A DNA stretch of 64,000 nucleotides from Turnera subulata (GCA_028386065.3 JAKUCV010003133.1:3974-67973), one strand, 5' to 3'. Shown: positions 34,601-47,359, numbered from the stretch's first letter. The notes: generated by a model from the letters alone, not told the origin. Numbers and translations: made by a program.

Positions 34601-35683
34601 AGAAACCAGAGTTATACCATTAGAGGATGGGAAAATCATTGGGTCTGTCCGAAAATCTCAAGTCATATACGCTTATATTCTAAACCGGAAGAGCCATGCC
34701 AGGAAAACATCATCCATTATCAATGTTGCATCGTGGGAGGAGTAAGACAGTCATCAATCCAGTTCATCTAGCCAATCAATTGACTAAAACCAAGGTGACC
34801 CAGTCAACCGTCAGTCCATTCTAATGATAAAGTAAAGGTGCAATAATTGATATTCTAACCCACCGAGAGAGAATCAGCTTGACGTAAACTGAGTGCATCA
34901 CATAATCAACCAAACCAAGGACTAATCCCATTCCCATCCAGATACATCTCCCCAAACAAATTAGCATTCGAATACCCTCATGGCACATTGAGCATAAACT
35001 CTAGTCTTGTCCATTGAACCAACCTAAGAACTGATTAGACCGGGCCCGTTGCCGGGTTACCTACGTACCCTTAATATGGCTTGTGGGGGTGTTTGAAATG
35101 TTTGAAGGTGTTTGGTGGCAGTGACAGGTGTTTTGGAAGAATGGTATTTGGGGATGAATACTTGTCCTTTTCCTACGGCTCGTGATGGTTGGATGTTTGT
35201 CTCTTCAATCCAGTCCGGCTAACTGAATTGAAATTTGGAGGTCACTCCCCTCTATCAAAATTCTTTTTCCTGATTTCTTTCTCTTTTTTTGTCTTTTTCT
35301 TTCTTTCTTCTCTTTCTGCTTTTTCTAAAGGGGTGACCTTGGAATCCATGATGATGCCGGATTTATTTTAGGAACAATTCCAAGAGACTAATATTCTGGA
35401 TGGATGTATTGGATGGGTTGGTACAAGCATTTGAATTGATTGGATGGTTCTGACAAGTATTCAGATGGGTCAAGTGGAATTAGGTATCGATTATATTCAT
35501 GGGATCAGGTCTCCGTAGTTCGTTTGAAAGGTTCTCGGGTTGGGCCAATGAAGTTAGTCAAATTCAACATAAGTGCACATATATATGATGGAATGAAGAT
35601 TCTATTATTCTTGAAACTGACTAGGAAATTAGGGGTGTGCAAAAACACCAAACCGACTATACCGAGCCGATACTAACAAAATT
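31681..35683 (+). repeat. Element D internal region: non-coding with several repeat blocks
   Basis: No gene is seen. Three repeat types occur. GCGAGAACCGGGTCCTCGGC units lie at about 31850-32330. Recurrent GGGCATGNCATGCCCC-like words, self-complementary, occur every 60-120 bp at 32640-33790. Three copies of CCTAGGCCGCCC...TTTTCAACCTAGC lie at 34355-34530. The end near 35045 carries CCGGGTTACCTACGTACCC. This is typical of a large non-coding retrotransposon derivative, but no 3' LTR was found. Confidence 0.5.
32100..32335. repeat. GC-rich tandem minisatellite (about 27-bp unit)
   Basis: About eight units of the form TTTGCGAGAACCGGGTCCTC plus GGCTTNGN, alternating with a GTTTGCGGGGACTGGGTCCT form. 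Because the unit length is near a multiple of three and has no stops, long repetitive frames are open in several frames of both strands. These are not genes. Confidence 0.8.
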
Positions 35684-37741
35684 TCAGCAGTGCTTAAATG
35701 GCCTGCCCCCGTGTCACTGAAGCAATTGCGTGGGTTTTTTTGGGTTGACTGCTATTATAGGCATTTTTTTCTCCATTTTGGCACCACAGCCCGACCACTA
35801 CATGACTTGACAAAGAAGGAGGCCTTCTTGTGGACTGAATCAACACAAGTCGCCTTTGATACATTGAAGCAGACATTAGTTTCAGCACCGGTCTTGGCTC
35901 TACCTAACTTTGCGGAGCCCTTTGTCATTGAAACGGATGCTTCCGGGTTAGGAATAGGGGGTTGTCTTAATGCAAAATGACCACCCAATTGCCTATGCTA
36001 GTCGTGCATTGTCTTCCAAACACCAGACCCTTTTAGTATATGAAAAAGAATTATTGGCTATTTTGTTTGTAGTAGAGAAATGGTAGCAGTACTTACTTGA
36101 CCGTCATTTTATTATTCGGACAGACCATCACAGCTTGAAGTACCTATTGGAGCAACGATTGACAACAGTTAGTCAATCAACCTGGTTGGCTGAATTGCTT
36201 GCCATAGACTACGAGATTATTTACAAGAAAGGGAAGGAAAATGTAGCTGCTGATGCTCTATCTAGAGTCTCGGGATCTGCTCTTTATTCTATGGTGATTT
36301 CTGATTTGGATACTATCATTCTAAGAGATATTAAACAGAGTTGGGAGTATGATGCATCACTGGTTGTTAAAATTTAGGAGTTAGAGAACTCTGTTATGCA
36401 ATGGGAAAATTTTCTTGGCATGAAGGGTTGTTGTGTCGCAAAGAAAAATTGGTGGTAATGACTTAGCTCTACAAAAACGCCTTATTTATCTGTTCCACTC
36501 CAATTCTTGGGCTGGTAATTCTGGAGTTACACCCACGGTCAAGAGGTTGAAGTGAGTTTTATAGCGGAAAGGACTTCATAAACAAGTTCGGGAATTTGTG
36601 AGGAACTGTGTGATATGCCATTAAAATTAATATGAGCGCATGGCGACTCTGGGTTTGTTGTAGCCCCTTCATGTGCTGCAATCATTATTCACTCATATCA
36701 CCATAGACTTCATTGAGGGCTTACCCTAGTCGAGTGGTAAAGAAGTAATCCTGGTGGTGGTGGATCGTTTAACGAAGTTCACCCCCTTTTGTTCCTTGCC
36801 ACATCCTTATTCGGCATCCTTAGTGGCTCAGATTTTTATGGATTCCATAGTTAAACTACACGGAATGCCTATGGTAATAGTTTTAGACCGTGTTGTGGTA
36901 TTCTTGAGTATGTTGTGGAAGGAGCTGTTTCGCGTGCAGGGGGTTGATTTACACTACTCTTCAGCTTATCATCATCAAACGGATGGACAAACAGAAGTTG
37001 ACAATCGTTCTCTTGAGCGATATCTTCGATGTTGTACTGGTTATGAGCTAATGAATGGGTTAAGTGGCTGCCACTTGCTGAAATGTGGTACAATACCACC
37101 TTCCATTCAAGCCTCCAATGTTCACCCTTCCAAGCACTATATGGAATTTTTCCACCTGTGCATATTCCCTACCTACCTGAAGATTCTTATAATGAGTCTT
37201 TGGATCATTCTCTTCTTGATCGGGAGGATACTATGCACTTACTCAAGCAACAGCTAGAAAAAGTACAACAAAAGATGCGGGTGCAGGCTAATAAGCATCG
37301 AACTGATCGTGCTTTTTCAGTTGGAGACTGGGTGTTCTTGAAGCTTCAACCATATAGACAACAAACGGTCTAGCGAAGAGTGAATCATAAGCTGTCTCCC
37401 TGGTATTTTGGTCCTTATAAGGTGCTGGAGAAAGTTGGTGAAGTGGCTTACCAGTTAGAGTTACCTGCTGGTGCTCTCATTCATGATGTGTTTCATATGT
37501 CACAACTCAAGTTTGCTCCTGGTTCAATTGTTATTGGTTCTGACCAGATTCCTTCTTTTGTTGATGAAACTCCTCGAATTCCTGCTGCTATTCTAGAGCG
37601 CAAACCTGCACGCGGGGGACTATTATGGTCACCAAGTGGCTCATCCATTAGACGGAATGCTCTCCTGCAAAAGCATCTTAAGAATGGGTAGATGTGATTA
37701 TGGAACGGTTTCTTGAGTTCCAACGATAGCACTGAGTCCAT
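35684..37741 (+). pseudogene. Ty3/gypsy chromovirus pol remnant (RT end, RNase H, integrase, C-terminal tail)
   Basis: In order: the end of reverse transcriptase (LKWPAPVSLKQLRGFF, TKKEAFLWTES, ETDASGLGIGG), then RNase H (HPIAYASRALSS, YEKELLAI, RTDHHSLKYLLEQ, NVAADALSRV) and an integrase zinc region (KQVREFVRNCVICH). The integrase core follows (VVVDRLTKFTPF, YHHQTDGQTEVDNRSLE), then [18 protein letters not shown] and a chromodomain-like remnant in a shifted frame near 37620-37720. Frameshifts near 35975, 37060 and 37600, plus stops (for example 36084, 36376, 37371), make it non-functional. It starts mid-RT with no LTR or PBS attached. Its relation to element D is unclear. Confidence 0.9.
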
Positions 37742-38483
37742 TGTTGAGCATTACTTTTAATAGATTTTACTATTCCTATTTAATATTTGTTTCTATTAAA
37801 GTTCTAAATTTTATTTTACTATTCATTGGAAAAGATTTATTTATATTTACCAAAAAAAAGGATATATATTTGAAACATGACTAATTATTGTTCTAAAAAT
37901 TCTGAAGCCACAAATAATTTGGAAACAAAAAAAAAACCAGTGTCTAAAATGTCTAACAAAACGGGAGAGAAGGATTACTATTACTAACAACAGTACAGGG
38001 AAATGCCGTGCATAAATCACCATGGATACTAAATCCCCCCAACACAGACAAGGATGCATACAGCATACACCGCATCTACCAGTTTCAGTATTCTTCCTCC
38101 ACGAATACAACTCAGCTCCACGTCGGCTGATGGCATTATTACTATTATTAGAAAACCTTTTTGATACGGCGGCTGGCATCAGTACCACATCAATCCATTA
38201 TTAACTACACAAAACCGATTTGAATTAATAATACTCACCCACTCCTAATTGATTACCAGTACTCAGGATTACATTAAAATATGAGTTATAATCGCCTACA
38301 CTCAAGGAACAAAGCTGCGCCGACGCCGTAAAGATACAAAACTTAACCTTTGTCCACTAGCTATCCAATCCGAACGAAACACGTGCTCGATCGCACTAGA
38401 ACCGATCTCTTCTAATCACACAAACCTTTTAAAACACATTTATTAATTAACATGGCGAACTCAAATCCAAACACCTCCCCCCG
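37742..38483. other. Intergenic DNA upstream of CLT, no gene seen
   Basis: AT-rich at first, then ordinary sequence leading into the CLT promoter. There is no coding similarity. ACGTG words near 38380 could be regulatory but are too short to call. Confidence 0.5.
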
Positions 38484-38545
38484 TATATAAGCAAACAACA
38501 TTTCGTTATTTCCCTCTCTCTCTCTCGCCCTCTCGCTCGCTTCTT
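38484..38545 (+). promoter_or_regulatory. CLT core promoter: TATA box and pyrimidine patch
   Basis: TATATAA is at 38484-38490, preceded by CCCCCC. A CT-rich patch (CCCTCTCTCTCTCTCGCCCT) lies at about 38512-38531, where plant transcription commonly starts. The start codon is at 38632, giving a leader of roughly 110 bp. Confidence 0.6.
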
Positions 38546-38631
38546 TTCCGTTGTCCGTCTAATTTGTCGACACTAAAATATATTTTTTTGAAAAAAACAC
38601 AAAACACAAAAAAAAAAAAAGTTCTCCTACT

Positions 38632-41600
38632 ATGACGTCATGCTTCCGCCGGTTAACCGCCGTCCCCGCAACACAAGCCGGGAAGGTCCATCGGCGGCAG
38701 AGGACGGCTGTAGAGATTGTTTCTCTCCCGCTCAGACGGAGATTCACGGATCAAGGGGCGGGGCTCATTCTCGAGTCGAAACGGTTCGCGTTGGAGGCAG
38801 TAGGGGCGGCGGGAGGAGGATGGGAGAGATCGGAGGGGCGGAATGAGGCGGAGAAGGCGGGGGGAAAGTGCTCGTACTCGGTGGATGATCTGGCAGTGGA
38901 GGGGAGCGGGGGCGGCGTGGATCGAGCGGTGGCGATAAACGGGGAGAGGATGCTTAGGTGGAGGAGAGTGGAGGATCGGAGGGTGGAGGTGGCGGTTGCA
39001 GCTGCGGTGACAGTCTTGTTGGGGGTAGGGAATCGGGTGTTGTATAAGCTGGCTCTAGTCCCTCTCAAGCACTACCCCTTCTTTCTCGCCCAGCTCGCCA
39101 CTTTCGGGTAACTCTTTTTCTTTTTTTCTTCTTCTTCTCATTTTAATTAGTAGCAGTAGTTCCGGTATTGGTTCGTTAATACTTCGTTTTCTCTTCTTTT
39201 GCGTGCATTTTCTACCGCTTTGCCTCGCCTATTTTCGCTGCTTCCACGCCTTTACTAATTAATTACTAACAGGAAAGCATGCAATAATATTAATGGACAA
39301 CCAGAGTGTCTCGATATCTGTTTCGAGGACAAAATCTCTGTTTTTCTCTTCTTTTTTTTTTTTTTCCCTAGAGAATCAGTAATTTGTTTAGAGCAGTAGA
39401 CAGTAATTACTGGTTTACTGGGGTCTTTTAGTTTTAGTTAACGCTAGTTGTATTTATGTGGATTATGTGAAAAAAAAAACAGTAATTAAAGTTGGTGCGA
39501 ATGAGACATTAAAAATTAGAAGGAGAAGAAGAAGAAAAAACTCATTGGGCAATTGACCGTAGGGATTATAGCACATGTGGTGATTATAGATTTAGAAAAT
39601 GGCTTACTTACAATTTTTAATATTTGGCCCAAGTTTTTGAATTGCAACGACGACCGTCTTATTCGACATTTTTTTTTTATTACAATCTTATTCGACATTT
39701 AAAACGGATTAAATTACTAGAGGTACCATAGTGTTTTGAGTGTTTACCAATTGTACTATTCCTCTTAATTGAGGAATTACCGTGACGCTAGCCTTATCTG
39801 TAAGAAGTTGATAACCTGACGGATCTACTCTTAGGTGATGTTTCCAACTCTGTTTTCGCATCATTTAATTTTGGTGCAGAACTTGGAAATATAACTTTCA
39901 TAGAACTTTCATAGAGTAGGAGCGTGGATTGAGTTCTCCGGATGACCACATTGGAAAAGGACAGAAGAATTCTTTTTGATGGGTATTAGTACTAATTTGT
40001 GGGCGGGATTGGGTGGAATTTTTTTAGAATATTAGAGATGGGGCAAGCAATCTCCCTTTACTCAAAAGAAAACAAAAGCACCTTCTTTGCTGTTCAAAAG
40101 AAAAGAAAAACACTTTATTGAAACTTTTGAATCAAGTAAGTATATTTGTTGTTGGATAACTTTCCTAAATTAATCCACCATGATATGAAAGGTGATTATG
40201 TGGACACTTCCATATCGGCCTTCCTGGACGTCGCTTTACATGAAATAATGCTTCTTTCTTTTTTTTTTTATTGTGAATATATAAATCGTAACGTGTCGTC
40301 AAATGATCGTAGGCTTATGGGACGGTCAACAATAATCATTGGATTCGGGAATCCTAACTCGAAGGCTTTTAATTCTCAAAAAAAAAAAAAGCCTCGAACC
40401 TCGAAAGGCTTCTAATGCATTTATAAACTGTCAAATAATATTAATTGGAAGAAATTGATTTAGCTTTGTGGAAAAGGTCGTAAAGTATTTTGAAATTGAG
40501 AATAAGAGAAATAATTTTCCTAAAAGAAAAAGAAAATAAGAGAAATAATTGAGTTGCAAATTGACGGGTAGGGCCAACACAATTAAGAGCCTTAAAATCC
40601 ATTGGAAAGTCAAAAACGTTATGCTTCGCCACATAAATTTTGGGTCGTAGGTAAAGAACAAAAGCTAGTATAATGACTGGCCCTGCCAAATTTTGCTAAA
40701 AGATGCTATATTGTTTCAACCAAAAAAAAAGATGCTATATTGTAATTATTGGAGACCAAGTGGGCACTTTAGCACTATGGAGGGCACGTGCTCTTCAAGG
40801 TCCCTCCTGGCTGCTGCTTTGGGTTTGTGGTCCGCGATACCGTTTTGCATCACTTTCGCCTTTGTTCAAATTACCTATTCATCCTTTTGCTTTTATGCGA
40901 CAACGATTTGGTTTGGAGGAGAACGTGGTTGAATAAAAATTTAACTACTTGTGGGGGAGAGTTTTAATAATCTTACTCTCTGATCCAGACAGGATAGATT
41001 ACTCGCGTCACTAGGGATGCGGAGTTTTTATAATTTCACTGTCTGATCTAGACAGGATAGATTAGTCGCAATACATCAATAGATCATTAGGGATGCAGAG
41101 TTCTTAATCGAAAGAAAGGAAAAAAAAAAAAAAAACTCTATCCAAGTAGAAGACAACACTTCATGACCTGACTAAACGGAAGCTCAAGGTGGTACTGGAA
41201 TAATGACTACCATGGCAGGATCTTATGGAAAGATATATTCAGTGGATTGAATAATGAAGAAACATGATTAACCTTATTCATGAATCTTCTGCAGAAGGAG
41301 TCTGGTCAGTTCACCTCCATGTGATCGTGTCGTTTTAACTTTTCATCAGATTAAAGTAGGAGTTATGAGTTCCATCTGTTTGACCCTTCCTGGTGTTTAC
41401 AAAGCTGCAATGTATTCTTTTCCCACAGGAATCGCCTTTGGTAGTTCTGACCAGCAAAAATTTTCATACCGGAACTTTCTTTTTTCTTGTTGTGTTTCAG
41501 ACTGGAACTTTTACACTGGGCATCTAGGACATTTCTTTCAACATAAGATTTGACAAAGATAAATTTTAATAATTTTAATTTATTTTGTGACTTTTGGAAT

Positions 41601-44600
41601 TGCAACCGTGATGATGACAGACTGTGATATTCATCTCTATCTTTGCTCCCAATTTTATATTTTCCTATACTTTCTGTTTTCTTATTGAATAGATTGGAAG
41701 TTAGCTTTTAGGTGTAGTTACTAGCATTTCCGCTTGAGATGATTGTGGTGTCCATGTGCGGCTGAGGGACCGACTCTAAATGGTCTTTGTCCTACTGTTA
41801 TGTTTCCAGATATGTTATTGTATACTTCACCATCTTGTATATGCGGCATCATGCGGGCATTGTCACGGATGAGATGTTATCTATGCCAAAGGGTCCATTT
41901 CTGCTGGTGGGACTTTTGGAGGCTCTAGCAGCAGCGTCTGGAATGGCTGCTGCAGGTGATGTCCTATTTCTTCTGATCATTTTCCATTTCATTTGCTCCA
42001 TTGGCTTCTGTATGTGGCCGCTAAATTTGAACTGCTGTTTCTGCTTTGCCCTCACACTCTTTGCCACAAATACTTGATTTATTTACTTGGCAACAGGATC
42101 TGATTACCTAGCTTTATGAGCCTTTTACACGTAAGCATTATAAGGAAATCTCATGCGTTCTATTTGTTGCCCTGTCTTGTCCAGCAATTCTTTCTGGAGC
42201 ATCAATTACTATTTTGTCTCAGGTAAGAAACATTCAATTATTACTTAGCTTTTCACCCCAACCTCTAAGTTAATATTTGCACAATCCATTTTACGTCCAA
42301 ATCAGTTACATTTAGTCATGAGAGAGAAAATATAAAGTAGCAAATTTGTCTAGTTCATTGTAGATTTTCGGTGGCAAAAAATTAGAAAAATAAAACGATT
42401 GATGCTAACTTAAAACTGTCACAATCTGATAGAGCAAATATGTTCATCATATGACAAGTATGAGAAACTCTGCTGACGAAGTCCAAATAAGTGTGCTGAT
42501 GCTTAGGCTCAACACTATCTTGCTGCAGTTACTTTTTTCTTATATCTGTAAAGAAGGTATCCGTATTGAACTAGTTAATTTGCTTGTTACTTCTACAGAC
42601 TTTCCTGGTGTGGCAAATTCTCTTGTCCATAATTTTTCTTGGAAGGAGATATAAAGTCAATCAATTACTTGGGTGCTTTTTTGTGGCAGTTGGTGTGATA
42701 ATAACCGTTGCAAGGTAAGGTGTTTATCTCTGGTTTGGAAATCTATGGAAGTATTAATCTTGCCAGCTGTTTTTCTAACTTTCCCATCATAAATCTAAGA
42801 GATACCGGTCAATTAACAGATTCAAAATTAGGAATTTCATTGAGCATTATTCATTGAGTTTCAATTACATGGCTATGTGTAATGCAGTGGATCTGGTGCT
42901 GGTCCTTCACTGAAGGATGCTGGTATAATTTGGAGTCTTTTGATGATATTCTCTTTTTTATTGCAAGCGGCTGATACAGTTCTCAAGGTTGGCTTTTTAG
43001 CTGATAGAGTGTAAAATTTCCTTCAAGAGTTTTGAGTTTTTTTTTTTTTTCCTTAACAGGGGAAGCTTCTTGTTGTTTTGCAGGAAGTTATTTTTCTTGA
43101 TGCTGCCAAGCAGTTAAAGGTCTGTTCCTAAATTGCTAGAGAATTTTTGATTTGCTAGACTCATCACTGAATAGTGTTCACTCTTAAAGAAGTCCTTATT
43201 CTGCTTCACTCAATTATATTTCTTTGGAGTTATTTTGTTTTTCATTTGTGAAAATGGATTGTATCAGTAGATATGTGATGCCCCAGCAAACCAAGAGAGA
43301 TTCAATTTCAAGGCAAAGCCGTTCTTGGAAATATGCTCATTTAGTATAGGCAATAGAAAATTGTTCCTCAAATGATATTTTGCTAAAACAAATGATATGG
43401 GATTTAGGTATTACCAACTGCACTTACCATATACATGCCAGTGAAGTTGGAGATTGAAATTTAGCCTTTTCTTTTGTTTATGAAAATAGATGTTTGTCTG
43501 ATAGGCCGCATGCTACTCCAATTGCAGGGTGGTTCAGTCGATCTATTTGTTGTAAACTCCTTTGGTTCAGCTTTCCAAGTATGTACTTTGCGATAAAGTA
43601 AAATATAAATTCTCATGTCCTTACTGAACCAGCTGTTGATTACAGAATGATTATGATTTCAAATTTCTTTAATTTAATTGCATCGTGTGTAGGCACTGTT
43701 TGTTTGCCTTCTCCTACCTTTCATGTCAAAGTTATGGGGAATACCATTCAGCCAGCTTCCAAGCTATCTTAAAGACGGTGCTGTTTGCTTCCTGAACATT
43801 GGGAGTTTATCGAGTGGTAAGTTATGATCTTAAATAATGCTATTTATTGAGAGACAGTTTGTTTTGCATTTATCCAAATAGGTATTTGGACAATTTATTT
43901 GAATAATACCATAGAAACTGCAGACTGTTGAACATGGAATAAGTTGGAACTGGTAGAGGTTTTTACTATATGACATTTTTATGTTCGATTAAAGTCTAAT
44001 GTGGTTGTATGGCAGTTGACTTTTCTTTTGAATTTGCTGCCTGCAGCATGTGATGGTGCACCTTTACTACCTTTTCTATTTGTTATCGTCAACATGGGCT
44101 TCAACATATCATTACTGCACCTCCTCAAGATCTCTTCTGCTGTTGTATCTTCCCTTGCTTCAACATTTTCAGGTATGTTGTTAAAGAAGAGGAAAGACAT
44201 GAATTAGACGAGGTGTGTAATTGCATCTGAGAGGAGGATGTCAATTGCAGGTTATTTAAGATGTATCTGTCTAGTCAATGAAATGTGCAATTTCGCTGAA
44301 GAATATATGTTGCACAGTTTTCTTAACTGGTCTCAGCGCACACCATAACTGTTTTGCTTGATGGTGGTAACATGTTGCAACCATGCAGCAAAAGCAGTAC
44401 TAGAACAGATAGCGAATGTATAAACCAAAAAGATGCATGTCTATTGCTTTTCTTGCTCCCGGCTTATCATTTGTCACAAAAGTTAAACTCTTTCACTTGA
44501 AGTATCAATTAATGGGTATCGGTAGTATAGGAAGACTGCATAGTTTTAACCATGAAGACACTGTCTATATATCTGCTGCTCGAAACAAGCAGAGAACTCG

Positions 44601-44971
44601 GCAATTTTACGCATTACCTTGATAATTAGACCCTGATTGCTTCACTGTCTGAGCATGAACAATGTGAATGGTCTTTTGTTTGCCTTTGCTGCAACTTAAT
44701 CAGGCTGAGCGTATGGAGCACATTTCTGCATGTCTGTTGGAGTACTTTTTCTCATTGGCTTTGGGTGGAATCTTTGAGCATAATTTGGTTCACAGCTAAC
44801 TGCTTTTTGGGTTTTAACATGGCAGTTCCAATATCGGTGTATATGTTCACACTGCCATTGCCATATCTTGGAATTGCATCCTCGCTGCCCTCTGGCTTTG
44901 TTGCAGGCACCATCATCCTTGTTCTGGGTTTGCTCATCTATGCTTGGACACCACAACTGAAGTCTGACTAG
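38632..44971 (+). CDS. CLT: CRT-like transporter CLT (plastid glutathione / gamma-glutamylcysteine exporter family)
   Basis: Ten exons: 38632-39107, 41810-41955, 42185-42222, 42599-42714, 42888-42987, 43084-43119, 43528-43578, 43693-43816, 44047-44172, 44826-44971. They sum to 1359 bp, a continuous frame of 452 aa, and all introns are GT-AG. The first 140 residues are Ser/Arg-rich, as in a plastid transit peptide. Then come about ten membrane segments of the drug/metabolite-transporter fold: VLLGVGNRVLYKLALVPL, YFTILYMRHHAGIVTDEM, GLLEALAAASGMAA, AILSGASITILSQ, GSVDLFVVNSFGSAFQ, DGAPLLPFLFVIVNMGFNIS and LPYLGIASSLPSGFVAG. In Arabidopsis the CLT family exports thiols from plastids to the cytosol. 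Length equals family norms. Intron 1 is 2.7 kb and holds no gene; a GATCNAGACAGGATAGATTA block in it is repeated at about 40983 and 41044. Confidence 0.93.
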
Positions 44972-46035
44972 TGTTTTCATGATCTCCCCCTCAGTGCATA
45001 GTCATTAACTTCCTCGTCATCACCATTTTCAATCTCAGAAAATGTTGTGAGCCAGCCCAAGTTGTGGCTAATAAAAGGAAAAAAGAATGCCGTTTTCGAT
45101 ATTGTAATTTTTGTCAATGTGAAGTCAGACTGCCTCTTGCAGGACTTGCAACTCAGACACGAGGTGTCAAGGAACTCTTGTCTCGACATTGACAGACTGA
45201 ATTCATTTTGTCTTTAGTGGACCAAGCATTGTGCAGATTGGACGGTGAACCGGCTTTTGATTTGGAGCGTCAGATTAATTTCAACATCCTCCTCCCTGAA
45301 GGATGCTGTTCTCTAGTTTTAGGGCACACTTGAAATGTACCTGTTCATGTAATCTTTAGGTTCTTAGTTAGTTTGTCCTTTTTAATTGAAGTAATAGCGT
45401 TTGATAGTCAGGCATTCATAATACTTCATCAGCGGTGAAATTGTTAGCAACATGTAACATATGGCATTCAATTTTTTTAGAATGTCCAAAAGAGGAAAGG
45501 AGAAGAAAACAGCGGCAGTTCAGTTAACCTTGAATTATGTGAGAAACTGCTTTGGTTTTCTACTAGCGCACAAAGTCAAGGTCTATAACCACCGATTTGT
45601 TATAGAGAAACTCAAGTTCAGTTGCAATATATTATATTTGTTTGTCAAGCAGATTAATCGAATATTGCAGGTCACTTTCGTGAAAACCACATGCTTGGCT
45701 GTCGAGTTGACCTCCGAAGAGCTATGTTCATTTTTCATATGAATTTTTATGTCCCAAGTATTTGTTAGGGTCATTTTCACCGGATACATCCTGTCTGGAT
45801 AAGTTGCCCTTAAAATGCGCTCAAACTCCATCCATCTAAACCATTACATTTGTTACTCCAACTTTGCACGATAAGATTGACCCGGTAATCCACCTTAACA
45901 TTCCTTGACTCTGGACTTGCTGCGCAGAGTCAACAAAGCGGCACAATACAAATGGCTTTAGTGCAGTAGAATTTGATTCAAGACCAAGAACACGCAGAGA
46001 GGGAGGGGGAGAAACTCACCTTAGCAAAAGCTACG
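44972..46035. other. CLT 3' UTR and spacer to the DC1 gene
   Basis: The first 400 bp or so is probably 3' UTR. No other gene is seen. Short open frames at 45461-45742 and 45583-45831 overlap on opposite strands and have no family features. Confidence 0.5.
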
Positions 46036-47049
46036 ATGGGAATGATAGCTGGGCAACCTGAACCAACAGTTCAACATTTTAGCCACCCGCACCTGTTACA
46101 TCTCTCCAATTTCCAACCCCAGCAGAGTCTACGCTTAGACTCTTGTTCAGGATGCATGCTCAGCATCTCTGCAGGGTCGTGGGTCTATAATTGCAACATG
46201 TGCAACTACTTCCTCCACGTTTCATGTGCCCAACTGCCACAACAGATCACCCACCCTTGTGACCAGACACATGTTCTTTCCCTCCTCCCAATTCCCATAT
46301 ACCCAGGTGGTCTTTTCAGCTGCGATGCGTGTGGAGAACAGGGTAATGGCTTCTCCTACCATTGTGGAGCATGCAACATCGATCTCCACACCGCCTGTGC
46401 GGCCATGCCATTGTCCCTCAACCACCAATCTCACCACCATCAGCTCCACCTCTTGTTCTCCGTCCCTTATCCTAACCAGGGCTTCTCTTGCGACATCTGC
46501 CATAACTTGGGTTCCAAGCAATGGCTCTACAGGTGCAACATCTGCGAATTCGATGCTCATCTGGATTGCGCTGCGAGAGAAGCTACAGCACCAACTCCGG
46601 CCCAGCAAGTTCAAGTAGGGCAACCCTTACCAACAACGCCCTCGCCAAGTGTTATTCCTCAGTATCATCAGGGCCTTGGAGCTCCATATGTAGGCATACC
46701 TTACAGCCAAAACTTTGCTTCCAACAACTATGTTAACCAAACGGCTCCATATGGTATGCCTGTTGGGAGATCAAGCGGGCAGGTGAATGGATTGTTGAAC
46801 CAAGTACGGCCAAATAGTTCTTCTCATAATTTGGGCCGGCTACTGGTGCAAGGACTGTTAGGTATACCTATTGGAGGGTTCGGCCATGGACGAAGGACCG
46901 GCGGAGGAGATTTGTTGTCGTCTTTAGGTGGAGTAGACCTTGGAGGACTAACCGGGGTTGGAAATGGTGGACTTGACTTGGGTGGAGTGCTAGGAGGGGG
47001 CATGGACTTTGGAGGGTTGGGCATTGACTTTGGAGGGTTGGGAAATTAA
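46036..47049 (+). CDS. DC1-domain (Cys/His-rich C1) protein with Gly-rich C-terminal tail
   Basis: A single-exon frame of 337 aa from ATG 46036; the open frame upstream starts only from TTG. Three DC1 repeats are visible: HFSHPHLLHLSNF...CSGCMLSISAGSWVYNCNMCNYFLHVSCAQLP, then CDACGEQGNGFSYHCGACNIDLHTACAAMP, then CDICHNLGSKQWLYRCNICEFDAHLDCAA. Each has the C-x2-C, C-x2-C and H-x3-C zinc ligands of the family. Residues from about 200 are Pro/Gln/Asn-rich, and the last 50 are a GGLDLGG/GGMDFGG repeat. DC1 proteins are plant-specific; some act in defence, cell death or hormone responses, but the ligand is unknown. The Gly-rich tail is unusual. Confidence 0.9.
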   Translation: MGMIAGQPEPTVQHFSHPHLLHLSNFQPQQSLRLDSCSGCMLSISAGSWVYNCNMCNYFLHVSCAQLPQQITHPCDQTHVLSLLPIPIYPGGLFSCDACGEQGNGFSYHCGACNIDLHTACAAMPLSLNHQSHHHQLHLLFSVPYPNQGFSCDICHNLGSKQWLYRCNICEFDAHLDCAAREATAPTPAQQVQVGQPLPTTPSPSVIPQYHQGLGAPYVGIPYSQNFASNNYVNQTAPYGMPVGRSSGQVNGLLNQVRPNSSSHNLGRLLVQGLLGIPIGGFGHGRRTGGGDLLSSLGGVDLGGLTGVGNGGLDLGGVLGGGMDFGGLGIDFGGLGN

Positions 47050-47359
47050 TGAGATTCTCTGATTTTTATCAACCTTTTCTTTTAAAGTTTATCTTGTTAC
47101 CATCTTCCATGTATTCAATTGCCAAGAAAAAAGGCAAAACGGTTGTATTCTGAATAATTTGGGTCTGTAATATATCCTATTTGATGTTTCATGCATCATT
47201 TGATTTTTATAGTTTATAATAAAGAAAAAAATCACTTTTAAATTAAAAGATAGCTTTAAATGAATAATTGATAGAAATTTTAAATATATATTTATATATT
47301 CTTGTGTACTTGTATAATAACAATGATATTTGTAAGGAAAAAAATTCCCAATTTTGCAG

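Noticed and set aside
44416..44622. Open frame in CLT intron 9
   Set aside because: No transporter-like sequence; the exon 9-10 junction (44172/44826) already restores the conserved frame.
45973..46035. Longer N-terminus for the DC1 protein
   Set aside because: The upstream frame opens with TTG and contains no ATG before 46036.
46222..46623. 133-codon minus-strand frame inside the DC1 gene
   Set aside because: Shadow of the DC1 coding frame.
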